NCBI GenBank assembly: GCA_035048495.1
Contig: CM068551.1
Coordinates: 15,812,248 to 15,876,247 of the forward strand
Length of the DNA: 64,000 nucleotides
Direction of reading: 5' to 3'
From: Euptelea pleiosperma
Lineage: Eukaryota; Streptophyta; Magnoliopsida; Ranunculales; Eupteleaceae
Every line of letters starts with the position of its first letter. Within the stretch, counting starts at the first letter, position 1. The notes beneath the pieces are model-generated. The model saw only the letters and a program-made list of their open reading frames with translations. It made no database searches and had not been told where the DNA came from. Positions 34,900 to 46,306 of this stretch are shown one piece after another. The translations under genes and the position numbers were made by a program.

Positions 34900-35276
34900 G
34901 GGTGGCATTAGTTGCATACACCATTTCCATACTCTCTCTCACACACACACACAAAAAAAACCAGACGAAGAAGAGGAACCCACCACCACCTTCCTCTTCT
35001 TCTTCTTTACCACCACCACAGCCACACCTCCATCATCGCCTTCTTCTTCCACCACTGCACCACCACCACCACCTTCCTCTTCTTCTTCTTCACCACCACC
35101 ACAGCCACACCTCCACCATCGCCTTCTTCTTCTTCCAGCACTGCACCACCACCACCATCACCTTCTTCTTCTTCTCTCTCTCTCTGGGGTGTTTTCCCGT
35201 GCAACTTATTTGCACACACCATTCCACACCAAAAGGTGTGTCATTATGGAAATGGTGTGTGCAAATAACACCACCC
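34900..35276. mobile_element. TIR MITE carrying a CCACCA/CTT-rich minisatellite
   Basis: Inverted ends of about 32 bp: left GGGTGGCATTAGTTGCATAC... and right complement GGGTGGTGTTATTTGCACAC..., both continuing ACCATTTCCATA. The interior has at least two copies of a roughly 90-bp unit rich in caccaccac and cttcttcttc. Long reading frames here are repeat artefacts. Target duplication not clear. Confidence 0.7.
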
Positions 35277-36000
35277 TTAATATTTCTCAATTTTTTTTCC
35301 TATAGGGGTGTGTTTTATTGTCAATTTTCCCGTGGGAAAATCACATATTCTCTTGAAAATATAATTTTCCCTTGTTTGGCCGCTATTTTATAAAGGAAAA
35401 TTTTTCCCGAGAAAACGAGATTTTCCCATCCAAACCTGAAATTCATTTCCGTTCCACATACGTGAGCATTAGTTTCCACAAAAATCCACCCTTATTTTCT
35501 CACATAATTAGAAATTGCATATTTTCTCGGGTGCGATCAAACAGCTTTATCAGTGTATTTTCCCAGAAAATTTTCTATTGGAAAAGAAAATTTTCTCATA
35601 ACACATTATTTCATTCATGTGAGGAAATAAAGACGTACTTTCGGGTGGAAATGAATTCTTGCATATCTGGATGGGAAATGAATTTCGGGCTTAGTAGGGA
35701 AAATTATCCAAATTTAAATGGCTTGGTAGAGAAAATTATACAGATTTAAAATGACTATCTAACAATGGACAGTTGTGTTTTCCCAAGGAAAATGCAATTT
35801 TCACACTTGGCAATCAAACACGCCACTATTTTTTTTGTTTATCCAGTATTTGAAAGTAATATCTCACACTTTTCCATTTCCATTTCCAATTCTCGCATCA
35901 TTTTCTTCACCCATTTCTCTTTTTGTGGCAACTAAGGTTTTAACAAAAGGGGAGCTGTGAATGACATTGCTATAACGGCCTTACATCATATCTAGTAACA
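35277..36000. other. intergenic, TTTTCCC-rich segment
   Basis: Contains many attttccc/gggaaaat words in both orientations (35310-35800), suggesting a foldback or motif-run-like repeat, but no boundaries were found. Confidence 0.35.
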
Positions 36001-36039
36001 TTATAAAAAGAGATACTCTAATAAGAAGGGAATTCCTAT

Positions 36040-36715
36040 AAAAAAAAACCCTTGATTTTCTAGAGAATCGAACTCAAGAAAACATTTTCGATTCAACCAT
36101 TTTGGTAACTTGATCTTCAGTTTCCATTTTATCTTCAAATACCCACATTGTTTTCTTTCCAAACACTCCAACGAATGGCAAAGAAAAGGATTTTCCATAG
36201 AATACGATCTTGAATTGGGAACTGGATGTAATTCTAACCTTGAAGAAGTTAAAGTTTGAGGCATAACCAACATATTTCAAAGGTTCAAAGATAACTTACC
36301 CAACCCACATCATGAGGTCGCAACAGAGAAGAAGATGGTCTACTGATTTGGCATTTTTTCCTATGCAAAAACACATATCAGACATGATCTTACCTCTATT
36401 GTTCAAATGATCCACCATTAAGATTTTATTTAGAATGAATTGTACATAATAAGAAAGCAACCTTAGAGAGAACTGGATTTCCCCAAGTAAATCTTGTTGA
36501 GAAGGAGAGTCCTCTTTGGCCTTTAGATATGATAAGAACAGAATCAAACAAGCATAACAAAATTCTTACTTTAGAATCCCATTTCCACAGGCCTTTCTCC
36601 TCTAAATTATCTTGAATAAGGACTTCTTCAAGGTGAACAAACAACCTTATCAAGCTTTCTAACTCCCAATCATTCAAATTTTCTCCTAAAAAGGGAGCCA
36701 CGCTACACAATCACC
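36040..36715 (-). mobile_element. LINE 3' fragment (zinc-binding RT tail)
   Basis: The minus strand encodes LNKILMVDHLNNRGKIMSDM and CFCIGKNAKSVDHLLLCCD (zf-RVT type), followed by WVFEDKMETEDQVTKM near 36074-36140. Frameshifts are present. Ends not resolved. Confidence 0.7.
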
Positions 36716-36719
36716 AACC

Positions 36720-39560
36720 CTTTTGAAGCAGTTAGAGACAAATTTCATTAGTCCTTCCATGGAGAATAGGCTATAGACTCTTTCTCATGTTTCTCGAGCT
36801 GCCAAGAAGTTTATTAAATGAAAAGAATAACTAATGTACAAGTAACACAAGGATTATAACACATGAGTACAGCCTACAGATATAAACAAACATTTAGAGA
36901 AAACTTGCCCATACATTTAGTAGTAAAAGAGAAAGTACCTATAATATTCAATTGTGGATAATCCTACAAAATTGATCGAATTGCTAGTTGAGATCCAACC
37001 GTGTAAGAGTGGAAACAACTACGAAGTAAAGCAAGAATCACAACAATTCCAACATCCTCACAGACTCAATCAAGTTGATTGATGACCTGCCATAGAAGCA
37101 TCGAAATGCACTAACAACCTCACTTTCTTTATAACATAAAGACTACACTGATATCTTGATAATTATTGGATGACCCATCCAGGCTTCATTGTAATAGTAA
37201 AAACTAGATGATGCAAGATGCATGGGTATTAGACTTCAAATTGGTCTTGTCAAAAAAACATGTTGGGAGAAGAGTAAAATTCTTGACATAGTTTCAAATA
37301 TCAAACCAGAGCAAGATGATTATATTGGCTATGTGAGAGATCTCATTGACAAGTATTATCACCAATCACAATCAGTTCAACAATTTCAAGCTCAGGTAGT
37401 CAGGTATGAAATCTTAAAGTGGTTGGACCGACACATGGGAGGTACGCCTGAGACTCGTACCTCTACTTGTCTCCGATAGACGTGTTGTCGGTACTTATGT
37501 TTCTCCATGGATGCCCTGGAATGGAAACATGAGCCCTCAATGGCCAAACTTTAAAAACTCGACTTTAAGCATCCGACAAAGTTGATATTGGACTCACTAT
37601 TGTCGTTTTGAATAGTGTCTCCTCATGTCCAAAAGACCCCTTGAATTTATTGCCCATCTCGAATAGAACATCATGTAGTATAACAGATTCATGTCATCAC
37701 CAAGAGCTATTAATCTACAATAAAGCTAGTAGCTCTTAATATTGAGATGAACTTGGGTAGAACATCAATTGAACATATGCAGTGGCATAGTAAGTAAGTT
37801 CAAATAATTCGCAAGCTATATGAACAATTCAAAAATTTGAACAGAATGACACTTTTTTGAATGGTTCGGAGATATTTAACGAATAGTTCACGAATAAGAA
37901 TAGTACCGCTTATAAAAATGGGTCTTTCTATGTACCTATTGTCTATTCGACACTTATCATCTTAATATGCTTCTTCTTCTTCACTTCCGAGCCCCTCATC
38001 TTCAGCCGTCAGCCTCCAGCCGGTGACTGCGTCACAATGGTCTTTGTCCGACATCAAGGGATTGTATGTTTTCTCTCTTAAACTCTGTTTTTGACGTGCT
38101 ACTGCTAGCTTGGTGAATGCTTCTGTTCTGAGTTTGGAGTTCAACACTCCAGCCAAGTGCCGTTGTATTTGTGTTATGTGTGTCAGATTCTCCGTCACAC
38201 CTTTTTCCTTTTTATTATAACGAAACTCCTTTGATGAAAACAGGTTTCAAAATCAAATTCAGGTCTTGTGGTATCAACATGAAGTGACTTTACCAACACT
38301 AAAGAATTTCAATTACCTACCAAAGCTAACATACTTTTTATGGACAAAGGGACTGAATGTTGTGTCTTATTGACACTGAATGATTTCAATTAGTTGTAAA
38401 AAGCGATAATCCCAAAGCAAAAATGTCGATGGATCAAATGGTTGGGATCGTTCCTTTTACTAAAGCTATGGCCTGTGAGATCTCCCAAGTGGAATCTAGT
38501 GAAGAGCAAGTCACTACTCATTACACAATGTCATGATGTATTTGTATCGTTGCATAAAAAGAACCTTTCAACAAAAGAGTAGTAGTAATCGATGTTTTGC
38601 AGTTCTGCAGCCTAATCGTAACCTAGTTGTATTAGTTAGGATTGGAAAAATAGCCGATTTTTTTTGTAACAGTTCCTTGGTTGCTTATACAACTTATTTT
38701 ATTTGATTTAGCGAGCTGAAACTTTTACTTTAATCAGTTTGGTTTTATTTCATTCATCCAAATTGTGGGTTTAGGAATGAATCTTAAAGGTTGCAAGTGT
38801 TGAGTAGTGTACAAATCAGTGTTTTCCGGAGTGTTAAATCTTGCTTACCAGTAATTTAGGAAAGCAAAAAACTTGGAAGTTCTTTTGATGTTCTTTTTGC
38901 TTTTTATGTATGAATGTTTGAGTTAGTTACGGGTGTTGCTCATATAGATTGGAAGTTTATAACAAAATATAGAATAGATGCACTTTATATATGCATTTTA
39001 TATCCGCATTTTTTCATGAATTATAGAACGTCGAATCTGAATTATTCTCGAATTGTTTCCGTACTGCATTTCTGTCATTCTCCGAATTTGCGGCCACTTT
39101 TTTAAACAAATTTCTGAATGTCGAATCCGATTTATATTTAACTTTTCCCATACTATAGTTTTGCCAAACTCTGAATTGCTAACTATGTGCAGTTGTGACA
39201 CATCCTAGTAAAATGTATTTATACAAAGGTAATTAGTGAAGGTAACTTCAGTTGTACTAGAGAGAACTTTGATAAACATACTCCAATGGAACGAATTTCT
39301 ATTTCTTTAATAAAAATATGTGTACTTCTCTAATGCAAAAGATAAATGTCTCATTTGGAAAGGAGATAGCTAAAATGTGTTCTTTGTCATGGTATCGAGT
39401 TCTCTCCCAATGTTGCTGTCAAACTGATTGCTAGTGTATAGTAAATAATCCTTTGTTTTATAAGTATATATTTTGATATGTGTATTAGATAATCCTTGAA
39501 CTATTGTAATATCACTGAGACATATTAAAGTGGGTCAACATTGATTGACAGTTCAATACA
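36720..39560. other. intergenic DNA, no gene recognised
   Basis: Short frames at 37222-37479 (+) and 37962-38198 (-) have no recognisable domain. No RNA gene or complete mobile element was seen. The right part is the downstream region of the PPR gene. Confidence 0.35.
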
Positions 39561-39568
39561 GCACCTTC

Positions 39569-42073
39569 TCATTTGTCATTGGGCAGATAGTTGCAAAGCA
39601 TTTCAAGAAATTCATGATCTGGTCCATCCACTACGAGCAAATCCACTATCATTGATGTGGTGTAATCATTTGGTAAGAAACCCCTCTCAACCATTTCACT
39701 AAGAAGCTGCATCGCCTTGTGTGTCTCATTCTTTCTGAGAAATCCCTGAACCAACATATTAAAAGTGAGGTCATTTGGTGGAGGACCCATCTCTTCCATT
39801 TCTGCGAACAAGTATTGAGCTTCTTTCAACATCCCTTCTTTACAAAAGCCATTGATCATTGTGGTATATATTTTAGTGTCAAGCTGCAACTCTTTAGCAG
39901 AAAGGCTGCAAAAGAGTTCCCTTGCTGCTTTTAGTTTCCCCCTTCTGCACATACTGTCAAGGAGGATGTCATAAATTACAATATTTGGTTTCAGTCCGCT
40001 ATTTTCCATCACATGAACCAGTTTCTTCGCCTCAACAAAGCAATTGTTCAAGCATAGCCCATCCAACAATATTCGATACGTGATGAGGTTTGGACTTTGG
40101 CCACGTGCTTGCATCTCATTGAAAAGCTCTTGTGCAGCCACTACTCTCCCAACTTTGCATAACCCACCTATAAGGGTCCCATAGGTAATATTGTCGGGAG
40201 TCAATCCCTTCTTATGCATTTCTCCAAAAAGCCGCTTGGCCTCATCTAACTTCTTAGTCTTGCAATAGCCATTGATCAATATGTTATAGCTAAACACATC
40301 AGGCTCAAGACCCCTACCAACCATGGAATCAAAGACTTTTGCAGCATTGTCCATTTGGCCCTGCAAGCAGTATCCATTCATCAATGCAGTGTATGTGATT
40401 GTGTTAGGCTCCTCACCTCTTTGAATCATCAGTTCTAATAGTTCATGTGCTTCTTTGGCCATCCCTTCTTTGCAAAGACCATCCACCAATGTGCTGAAGG
40501 TTATTACATCAGGTGGGATTTTCTGATCCAACATTTTATTGAACAACCTAGTGGCTCCTTTCCACTGACCTGAGCTGCATAAGCCATTGATCAAAGAGTT
40601 GTAAGTGAAGACATCGGGCCTTTCGCCTCTTTGAATCATTAGTTCTAATAAGGCATGTGCTTCCGTGGTCTTCCCTTCTTTGCAGAGAGCATCCACCAGA
40701 ATGTTAAAGGTTATTACATTTGGTGAGATTCCATGATCCACCATGTCATGGAAAAATCTTACAGCATCCTTCCACCGGCCTAAGTTGCATAGGCCGTGAA
40801 TAAAAGAGTTGTAAGTGATGACATCTGGTGCAATGCTTTTACTGATCATTTTTGAGAAAAGGTCATGGGCTTCATCTATCAAGCTGTCCTTGCAGAAAGT
40901 GTCAATGATTGTGTTATACATGATTAAGTCAGGTTTATATCCCCCATTCTCCTCCATCCTCCTTAGCAATCCAAGGGCCGTACTTGCGTTCCCAGATCTG
41001 CATAGCCCTTTGATTATTGTTCCATAAGCGACTTCATCACATGGGTACCCATTCTCCAGTATTTTGTTTAACAACTCCATTGACTGTGATACTTTATCCT
41101 CCATCCAGAGCCCTTTAACCAGAGTATTGAAGGTTACAACATCTGGTTTATAACCACGTTTCATGATGTTCCCCAAGACAGAGAAGCCAAAATTCACCTG
41201 ATTCAATTGGCAGAAACAATTGATTAGCATGTTCAGCTTATAGAGATCGGGCTGGATTCCTAAGGAATCCATCCTTTTGAAAAGAGTAAACATGGTAGAA
41301 TACTGTTTTATCTTTGAAATCGCTCCTAACAGATGATTAAAACAAATGATTAAGTCAGGTTTATATCTCCCATTCTCCTCCATCCTCCTTAGCAATCCAA
41401 GGGCCGTACTTGCGTTCCCAGATCTGCATAGCCCTTTGATTATTGTTCCATAAGTGACTTCATCACATGGGTACCCATTCTCCAGTATTTTGTTTAACAA
41501 CTCCATTGATTGTGCTACTTTATCCTCCATCCAGAGCCCTTTAACCAGAGTATTGAAGGTTACAACATCTGGTTTATAACCACGTTTCATGATGTTCCCC
41601 AAGACAGAGAAGCCAAAATTCACCCGATTCAATTGGCAGAAACAATTGATTAGCATGTTCAGGGTATAGAGATCGGGCTGGATTCCGACGGAATCCATCC
41701 TTTTGAAAAGAGTAAACATGGTAGAATACTGCTTTATCTTTGAAATCGCTCCTAACAGATGATTAAAAGCGTAAATCGAAGGCATGGGTTGCATCTGAAC
41801 CATCCCATGGAAGAAACCCAATGCATCATCAAACCTAATCGAACAAGATTTACACCGATCTATTATGAAATTCTCGAACTGGGTTGGATTGGTTATATAA
41901 GAAGGAATCAGGTCCTCTTTTGTAGGTTTGGAATGAGATACAAGCGTAGATAATGAAAGAGAAGAGAGGGGAGAGAGAGTAGTACCCTTTTGATGAGCAG
42001 CAACACTCTTCCAAAACACCATTTGCTTCATTTCTATTCTCGTTGACTCATTTTCCCTCCCCTGCAACCACAA
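39569..42073 (-). CDS. P-class PPR protein, restorer-of-fertility-like (RFL)
   Basis: An intact 834-codon frame without introns, as is usual for RFL genes. The N-terminus fits an organelle-targeting sequence (hydroxylated, basic; WKSVAAHQK...SLSLSTLVS). Met16 or Met19 may be the true start, since MVFWKSVAAH would be a more typical presequence. RFDDALGFFHGMVQMQPMPS is the RFL signature, followed by about 20 PPR repeats of 35 residues. These proteins bind organellar RNA, usually mitochondrial, and some silence CMS transcripts. Residues about 103-244 and 245-386 are a near-perfect duplication of four repeats. A related fragment lies 5 kb away. A motif-run TIR element starts 350 bp upstream. Confidence 0.93.
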   Translation of the reverse strand: MWLQGRENESTRIEMKQMVFWKSVAAHQKGTTLSPLSSLSLSTLVSHSKPTKEDLIPSYITNPTQFENFIIDRCKSCSIRFDDALGFFHGMVQMQPMPSIYAFNHLLGAISKIKQYSTMFTLFKRMDSVGIQPDLYTLNMLINCFCQLNRVNFGFSVLGNIMKRGYKPDVVTFNTLVKGLWMEDKVAQSMELLNKILENGYPCDEVTYGTIIKGLCRSGNASTALGLLRRMEENGRYKPDLIICFNHLLGAISKIKQYSTMFTLFKRMDSLGIQPDLYKLNMLINCFCQLNQVNFGFSVLGNIMKRGYKPDVVTFNTLVKGLWMEDKVSQSMELLNKILENGYPCDEVAYGTIIKGLCRSGNASTALGLLRRMEENGGYKPDLIMYNTIIDTFCKDSLIDEAHDLFSKMISKSIAPDVITYNSFIHGLCNLGRWKDAVRFFHDMVDHGISPNVITFNILVDALCKEGKTTEAHALLELMIQRGERPDVFTYNSLINGLCSSGQWKGATRLFNKMLDQKIPPDVITFSTLVDGLCKEGMAKEAHELLELMIQRGEEPNTITYTALMNGYCLQGQMDNAAKVFDSMVGRGLEPDVFSYNILINGYCKTKKLDEAKRLFGEMHKKGLTPDNITYGTLIGGLCKVGRVVAAQELFNEMQARGQSPNLITYRILLDGLCLNNCFVEAKKLVHVMENSGLKPNIVIYDILLDSMCRRGKLKAARELFCSLSAKELQLDTKIYTTMINGFCKEGMLKEAQYLFAEMEEMGPPPNDLTFNMLVQGFLRKNETHKAMQLLSEMVERGFLPNDYTTSMIVDLLVVDGPDHEFLEMLCNYLPNDK
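40919..41770 (-). repeat. 426-bp in-frame tandem duplication inside the PPR gene
   Basis: Units 40919-41344 and 41345-41770 differ at about a dozen positions by eye. Most change the amino acid (for example SVG/SLG, LYT/LYK, LNR/LNQ, KVA/KVS, EVT/EVA, ENGR/ENGG). The unit is 142 codons, about four PPR repeats plus two residues. Confidence 0.9.
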
Positions 42074-42079
42074 AACCCA

Positions 42080-42420
42080 GGGCTAAAGCCTTCATAGGCT
42101 AGATCGCAAGACAAGAGTTCTTTGGAGAGAAAATAGGGTGCACCATTCGTCACACTAATAATTTACTCTCATGCTAGAACAGGTGCAACTTTGTCCTTTC
42201 AATAGTAGGGGCCCTCAATTTTTTTCTCTTTATTATGCATACCACGTGGCACACTCTTTCGGGTCCACCAAACTTTGATTATTGGTTCACCTCTCAGTAG
42301 ATCCGCCCAACAAAAGTAGGCTTAAATATATCCACGTGGCATTCTGGAGGGATGAGACCTCAAACTTTGAAGTCCTCCCGCAAAGCAAAAAACATTCTCT
42401 CGTTGTAATAGTCTTAAAGC
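42080..42420 (-). promoter_or_regulatory. upstream region of the PPR gene
   Basis: Carries half of a foldback-MITE arm (accacgtggcacactctttc, 42242-42261). No clear TATA box or other site was recognised. Confidence 0.3.
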
Positions 42421-42422
42421 AA

Positions 42423-42727
42423 AGGTTTAAAAGAGGCCGTTATAACGGTATAACGGACTGGGGGCGTTACCGATTTTTCTGTTATAATGAATTTTAACGC
42501 TCAGGGGTAAAATTGAAAAATAACAGTAAAAATGGCACTGGAATTCAAATTTTGAAATTTCAAATTTTCAAAAAAGGAAAAAACGGAGATAATGGCCTTT
42601 TTTCATGAAAATTTTCAGAAAATAACGGCGGCCATTATTTTCTGGGCATTTTAACGGTAGAGAACGTAACGGAGGAGGTCCGAATCAATTATAACGACCA
42701 TTACAACGGTCATTTTTTAAGCCATGG
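42423..42727 (+). mobile_element. motif-run TIR element, ATAACGG family, full-length type
   Basis: Left end AAAGGTTTAAAAGAGGCCGT then tataacggactggggg; right end the complement of CCATGGCTTAAAAAATGACC. Words ATAACGG/CCGTTAT recur through the element around a shared spacer (ttcaaattttgaaatttcaa). Flanking 9-mers are only weakly similar (gtcttaaag / gtcctaagt). Confidence 0.7.
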
Positions 42728-42729
42728 TC

Positions 42730-43021
42730 CTAAGTCGGATTTGAGCTTTTCTTTGGTGCTCAAATCTAACTTCACGAATCACCAATTAAGCTTATTTTTG
42801 GTATATATTGGACTTCCAAGAGGTAAGCCAACCACCCATTGTCTCAATGGGCTGATAGTGTGCTCCACTTGGCATCTGGAACCTATCCCTGATAGCAATG
42901 TTTTAACGGTACGGTCATTTTTAACCAACCCCGTTTAGTCGGATTGAATCACCAGCTTGACCCAATCCATTAACATGAATGTTATAGCGGCCATTGTTAA
43001 ATACTGGCATTCCCCGACAAA
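42730..43021. other. intergenic, with part of a foldback arm
   Basis: Contains remnants of the repeated arm sequences (ggtaagccaaccacccattg). No gene. Confidence 0.3.
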
Positions 43022-43170
43022 GCATTTGCTAAAATCGGGTGTGAGTAGCTGAGATCCACCATCCATTTGACGAATAAGATCTCTGCCCTTCTTGAAGCCG
43101 ATAAGAGAGTGGAGAGATAACCACTGTGTTTTGCTATACAAATTATCTCGGTTACTCAAAGTTTGTCACA

Positions 43171-43465
43171 AGGTTTAAAAGGGGCCGTTATAATGTTATA
43201 AGAGACTGGGACGTTACCGTTTTTCTGTTATAGCGGCCTTTATAAAGAATTGTAACACTCAGGGACAAAGACGGTAAATAACGGAAAAATGGTGTTGAAA
43301 TTCAAATTTCAAAATTTAAAATTTTTTGAAAAATGGAACATAACGGAAAATAAGGGAAATAACAAAAAATTTCAAAAAATAATGGCCATTATTTGCGCTA
43401 TAATGGAGAAATGACGGAAATAATGGTGGTTATAACAAAAACTAACGGCACTTATGAAGCATGGA
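43171..43465 (+). mobile_element. motif-run TIR element, ATAACGG family (duplication unit 1)
   Basis: Starts CACAAGGTTTAAAAGGGGCC and carries gactgggacgttaccg and repeated ATAACGG-type words. Confidence 0.7.
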
Positions 43466-43528
43466 TTCTATGCAGGAATTTACATCAAGTGTAGCCTTCT
43501 TATTTTTCTTATTTTGGGATGAACACAC

Positions 43529-44266
43529 TGTTGGAATGTTTTATTAAAACAAAAAAAAAAACAAATATTTAATGATATAACGTTTTAATGTTTTGGTAAT
43601 TCATTGTTTAATGTACATGTACATCTGAAATAATTTGTTGAATTTATTTTCATACACTTTTAACATATAAGCACATTTGAAACAAATTTGTTGAAGTTAG
43701 TTTGTATTCACACACTTTTAATGTACATGCGCTTTTGACATTATCTTTTAATTAATTGGATTCATGTATTTGAAATGTCTTTTGAGTTTTCACGTGGGAT
43801 TTACTTGTTGAAGTAAGGTAACACATTTGCTAACCTTTGGAGGTTTATATAAAGCCCCCAAAGTGCCAAAACGAATACGCACTTGGGGATTAGTATTTGA
43901 AGAGCTTAAGTAGTTCTTTCCAAGATCAAAGCTTTTCTTTTCTTGGTTTGAGATCAAAGTTCTTATTTTCTTGACTTTTGATTTCTTATTTGGGCATTCG
44001 ATAAAAGAGATTACGTTCTCGGGTCTTCGTGTGCTGTACAAGCATTAGAAAAGACTTTGAAGGGTACTGCTTGGTTAAATCCTGAAGATAGGGATGCCGT
44101 TTATCTCTTGCACATTTTGGGAGGCTTCGACTATCTTCAAGAAACGTTTATGCGCCTCTAAGCCTTGATTCAGATTCACTGTTTTATCGTCTTCGTATTT
44201 TCAACATTTTGTCATCGATTCGGTATCGGTTATACAACTCTTACTTTATTGTCTATTTTTCTAACA
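43529..44266 (+). mobile_element. solo LTR with 5-bp target duplication
   Basis: 738 bp from TGTTGGAATG to TTTTTCTAACA, with a TATA-like tttatataaagcc near 43847. The flanks are cacac (43524-43528) and cacgc (44267-44271), one mismatch. The sister duplication unit has the uninterrupted site (gaacacactaggagaatc at 44764). No internal retroelement genes, so this is a recombined LTR. Confidence 0.85.
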
Positions 44267-44450
44267 CACGCCAGGAGAATCATTGGAGTGCAGCAGTAAG
44301 CATTTACCAAAATGTGGCTAAGATTCACCATCCATTCGAGGAATAATATCTCTGCCCTTCTTTGTTGAAGCAAATAAAATGGGGTATAAATGGGGAGATA
44401 ACCACTATGTTTTGTTATACAGAGTATCTCAGTTACTCAAAGTTTGTCAC

Positions 44451-44718
44451 AAGGTTTAAAAGGGGCCCTTATAATGGTATAAGGGACTGGAGCGTTACCG
44501 TTTTTTCTGTTACAGCGGCCTTTATGAAGAATTCTAACTCTCAAGGACAAAAACGGTAAATAATGGAAAAAATGGTGCTGAAATTCAAAATTTCAAAAAA
44601 TGGAATATAAAATAACAAAATTTTCCAAAAGATAACGGCAGTTATTTTCGCTATAATAGAAAAATAACGGAAATACGACTGTTATAACGAAAATAACGAC
44701 ACTCATGAAGAATGGGAG
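44451..44718 (+). mobile_element. motif-run TIR element, ATAACGG family (duplication unit 2)
   Basis: The counterpart of the element at 43171, with the same flanks (actcaaagtttgtcacaagg on the left, gaatttacatcaagtgtagc on the right). It was therefore already present before the duplication. Confidence 0.7.
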
Positions 44719-44799
44719 TCTACACAGGAATTTACATCAAGTGTAGCCTTCTTATTTTGGGATGAACACACTAGGAGAATCATTGGAGTGCAGCAATAA

Positions 44800-45595
44800 G
44801 GTAACCTATTTCACACAAAAATACCGCATTTTCCACTTTTTCTCATATCAAGATTATTACAGCTACAATTGTTCTAAACTGATGCATTTCCTCTCGCATC
44901 TGTTTCTATATGCCGCACCAATGGATGGAGCAAGTCTCACTTCAGTTAGATGGTGTTATGTATCTCAACCTCAAGGTTGTGGTTTCAATTACCTAAATAA
45001 ATCTAATCTAATCTACTTATTAACGCACGAAGGCCCTTCTTGTGTGACTCATGCTAAATCCCAAAATCCACAAATGCTCATATTTTTTATTCTTTTTTCT
45101 TTAATTTATTTACATGATAGGGACATTTCAATCCTTTTGGTGTCAAAGAACACGTCACCGTGCAAGCGTACATCGCCCTGCGGTTCATTCAACGATTAAA
45201 AAAGAAAAAAAACTATTTTTTTTCCATTGACCTGAGCTGATAAATAGTAATGCTGAAAATCTATGGTTAAAAATAAAACATGAAAAAAATTCTAATCCAA
45301 TTGATAGAAATTGTTAAGGATTAATTTTTGTATCGCCTAGAGATGAGCAAAACATGTATACAGTCAGTGACCTCTAAATGTGTACCATGTGTAAGGTGCT
45401 GCCACAGGTAAGGTGCACGTGTATCACACGTGGTGTCCCCCTAGTAACCAGAATGGAAAAACCCAATGGTGTCCTAGTATGTAAATCTGGCCATGGGAGA
45501 GGAGTGAAAAGTGGGTTTAGAACGTCAATTGATCTGAAATGACTTGAAGAAAATATGGTTAGCAACACTCGTTTCAATCTAAGAAGCCATAGTAG
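44800..45595. other. intergenic, nothing recognised
   Basis: AT-rich, with no reading frame or repeat that I can name. Confidence 0.35.
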
Positions 45596-45596
45596 C

Positions 45597-46296
45597 TATG
45601 TTATAAAACTCGAAACTCATATTCGACTCGGAAGTCCATTGAGTCGAGTCACCTCAAAGACCCGGCAAGTCATTAAATTAATTATTAAATATTTAAATAG
45701 GGTCGGGCTCCGTTGACAGAGTTTAAATGACAGGATTCTGTACATTGACACAATATAAGCCACGTGGCACACTCTTAGAGGAATCTGACCGTATGGATGC
45801 TTGTCCAATCCCTTGGTGGGCCTACAAACCAAAAATCAGCCTGATTAGTGATTTATAGGCATTGGATCTTTGTACCTCAAATACTGCTCAAATTCCCACA
45901 GTTGAGATCAGCCCATGAAAATAAGTCCAATCCAAAGCCTATAAATCACTAATTAGGCTGATTTTTGGTTTGTAGGTCCACCAAGGGATTGGACAAACAT
46001 CCATACGGTCAGATTCCTCTAAGAGTGCCCCGTGGCTTATATTGTGTCCCTGTACAGAATCCTATCATTTAAACTCTGTCAATGGAGCCCGACCCATTTA
46101 AATATATAAAAATTAAAATTTTAAAATAAATTGAGAAAAATTATAAAGTACAGAAAAAAATTTAATTTTGAGTCGACTCGGCAAAGACTCGGCCGAGTTT
46201 CCAAGTCAACTTGGCGAGGCATGCAAATCCGAGTTTGCATGCCAAGTCGACTTAGCCGAGTCCCGTGTCGACTCGGCAAGTTTTAAAAGATAGGGT
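45597..46296. mobile_element. motif-run TIR element, GACTCGG family, with a nested MITE
   Basis: Ends CTATGTTATAAAACTCG and the complement of CTATCTTTTAAAACTTG. The arms are rich in gagtcgactcggc words, including gactcggccgagt. A 9-bp flank pair catagtagc/agtagtagc matches at 7 of 9. It is interrupted by a foldback MITE at 45700-46095. Confidence 0.65.
45700..46095. mobile_element. long-arm foldback MITE, Mutator-like, perfect 9-bp TSD
   Basis: TIRs start GGGTCGGGCTCCGTTGACAG and continue as arms of more than 130 bp containing gccacgtggcacactcttag, gaccgtatggatg and atcagcctgattagtgattt. The direct repeat atttaaata lies at 45691-45699 and 46096-46104. No coding capacity. Confidence 0.85.
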
Positions 46297-46306
46297 AGTA
46301 GTAGCC

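Larger units (their letters stand above)
43022..44799. repeat. tandem duplication (about 0.5-kb unit) split by a solo LTR
   Basis: Unit 1 is 43022-44301 and unit 2 is 44302-44799. Both run from gcattt(g/a)c(t/c)aaaat through ccatccatt, gagataaccact and a motif-run element to gagaatcattggagtgcagc. Unit 1 is longer because it contains the 738-bp solo LTR. The units are clearly diverged. Confidence 0.85.

Noticed and set aside
34898..35393. Overlapping Pro/His/Ser-rich frames on both strands
   Set aside because: Produced by the minisatellite inside a MITE; no start context, domain or splice evidence.
37222..37479. 85-codon plus-strand frame (SNIKPEQDDYIGYVRDLIDK)
   Set aside because: Looks protein-like, but no family was recognised, and there are no splice partners or supporting context.
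37962..38198. 78-codon minus-strand frame with an acidic end
   Set aside because: No recognisable domain and no gene structure around it.
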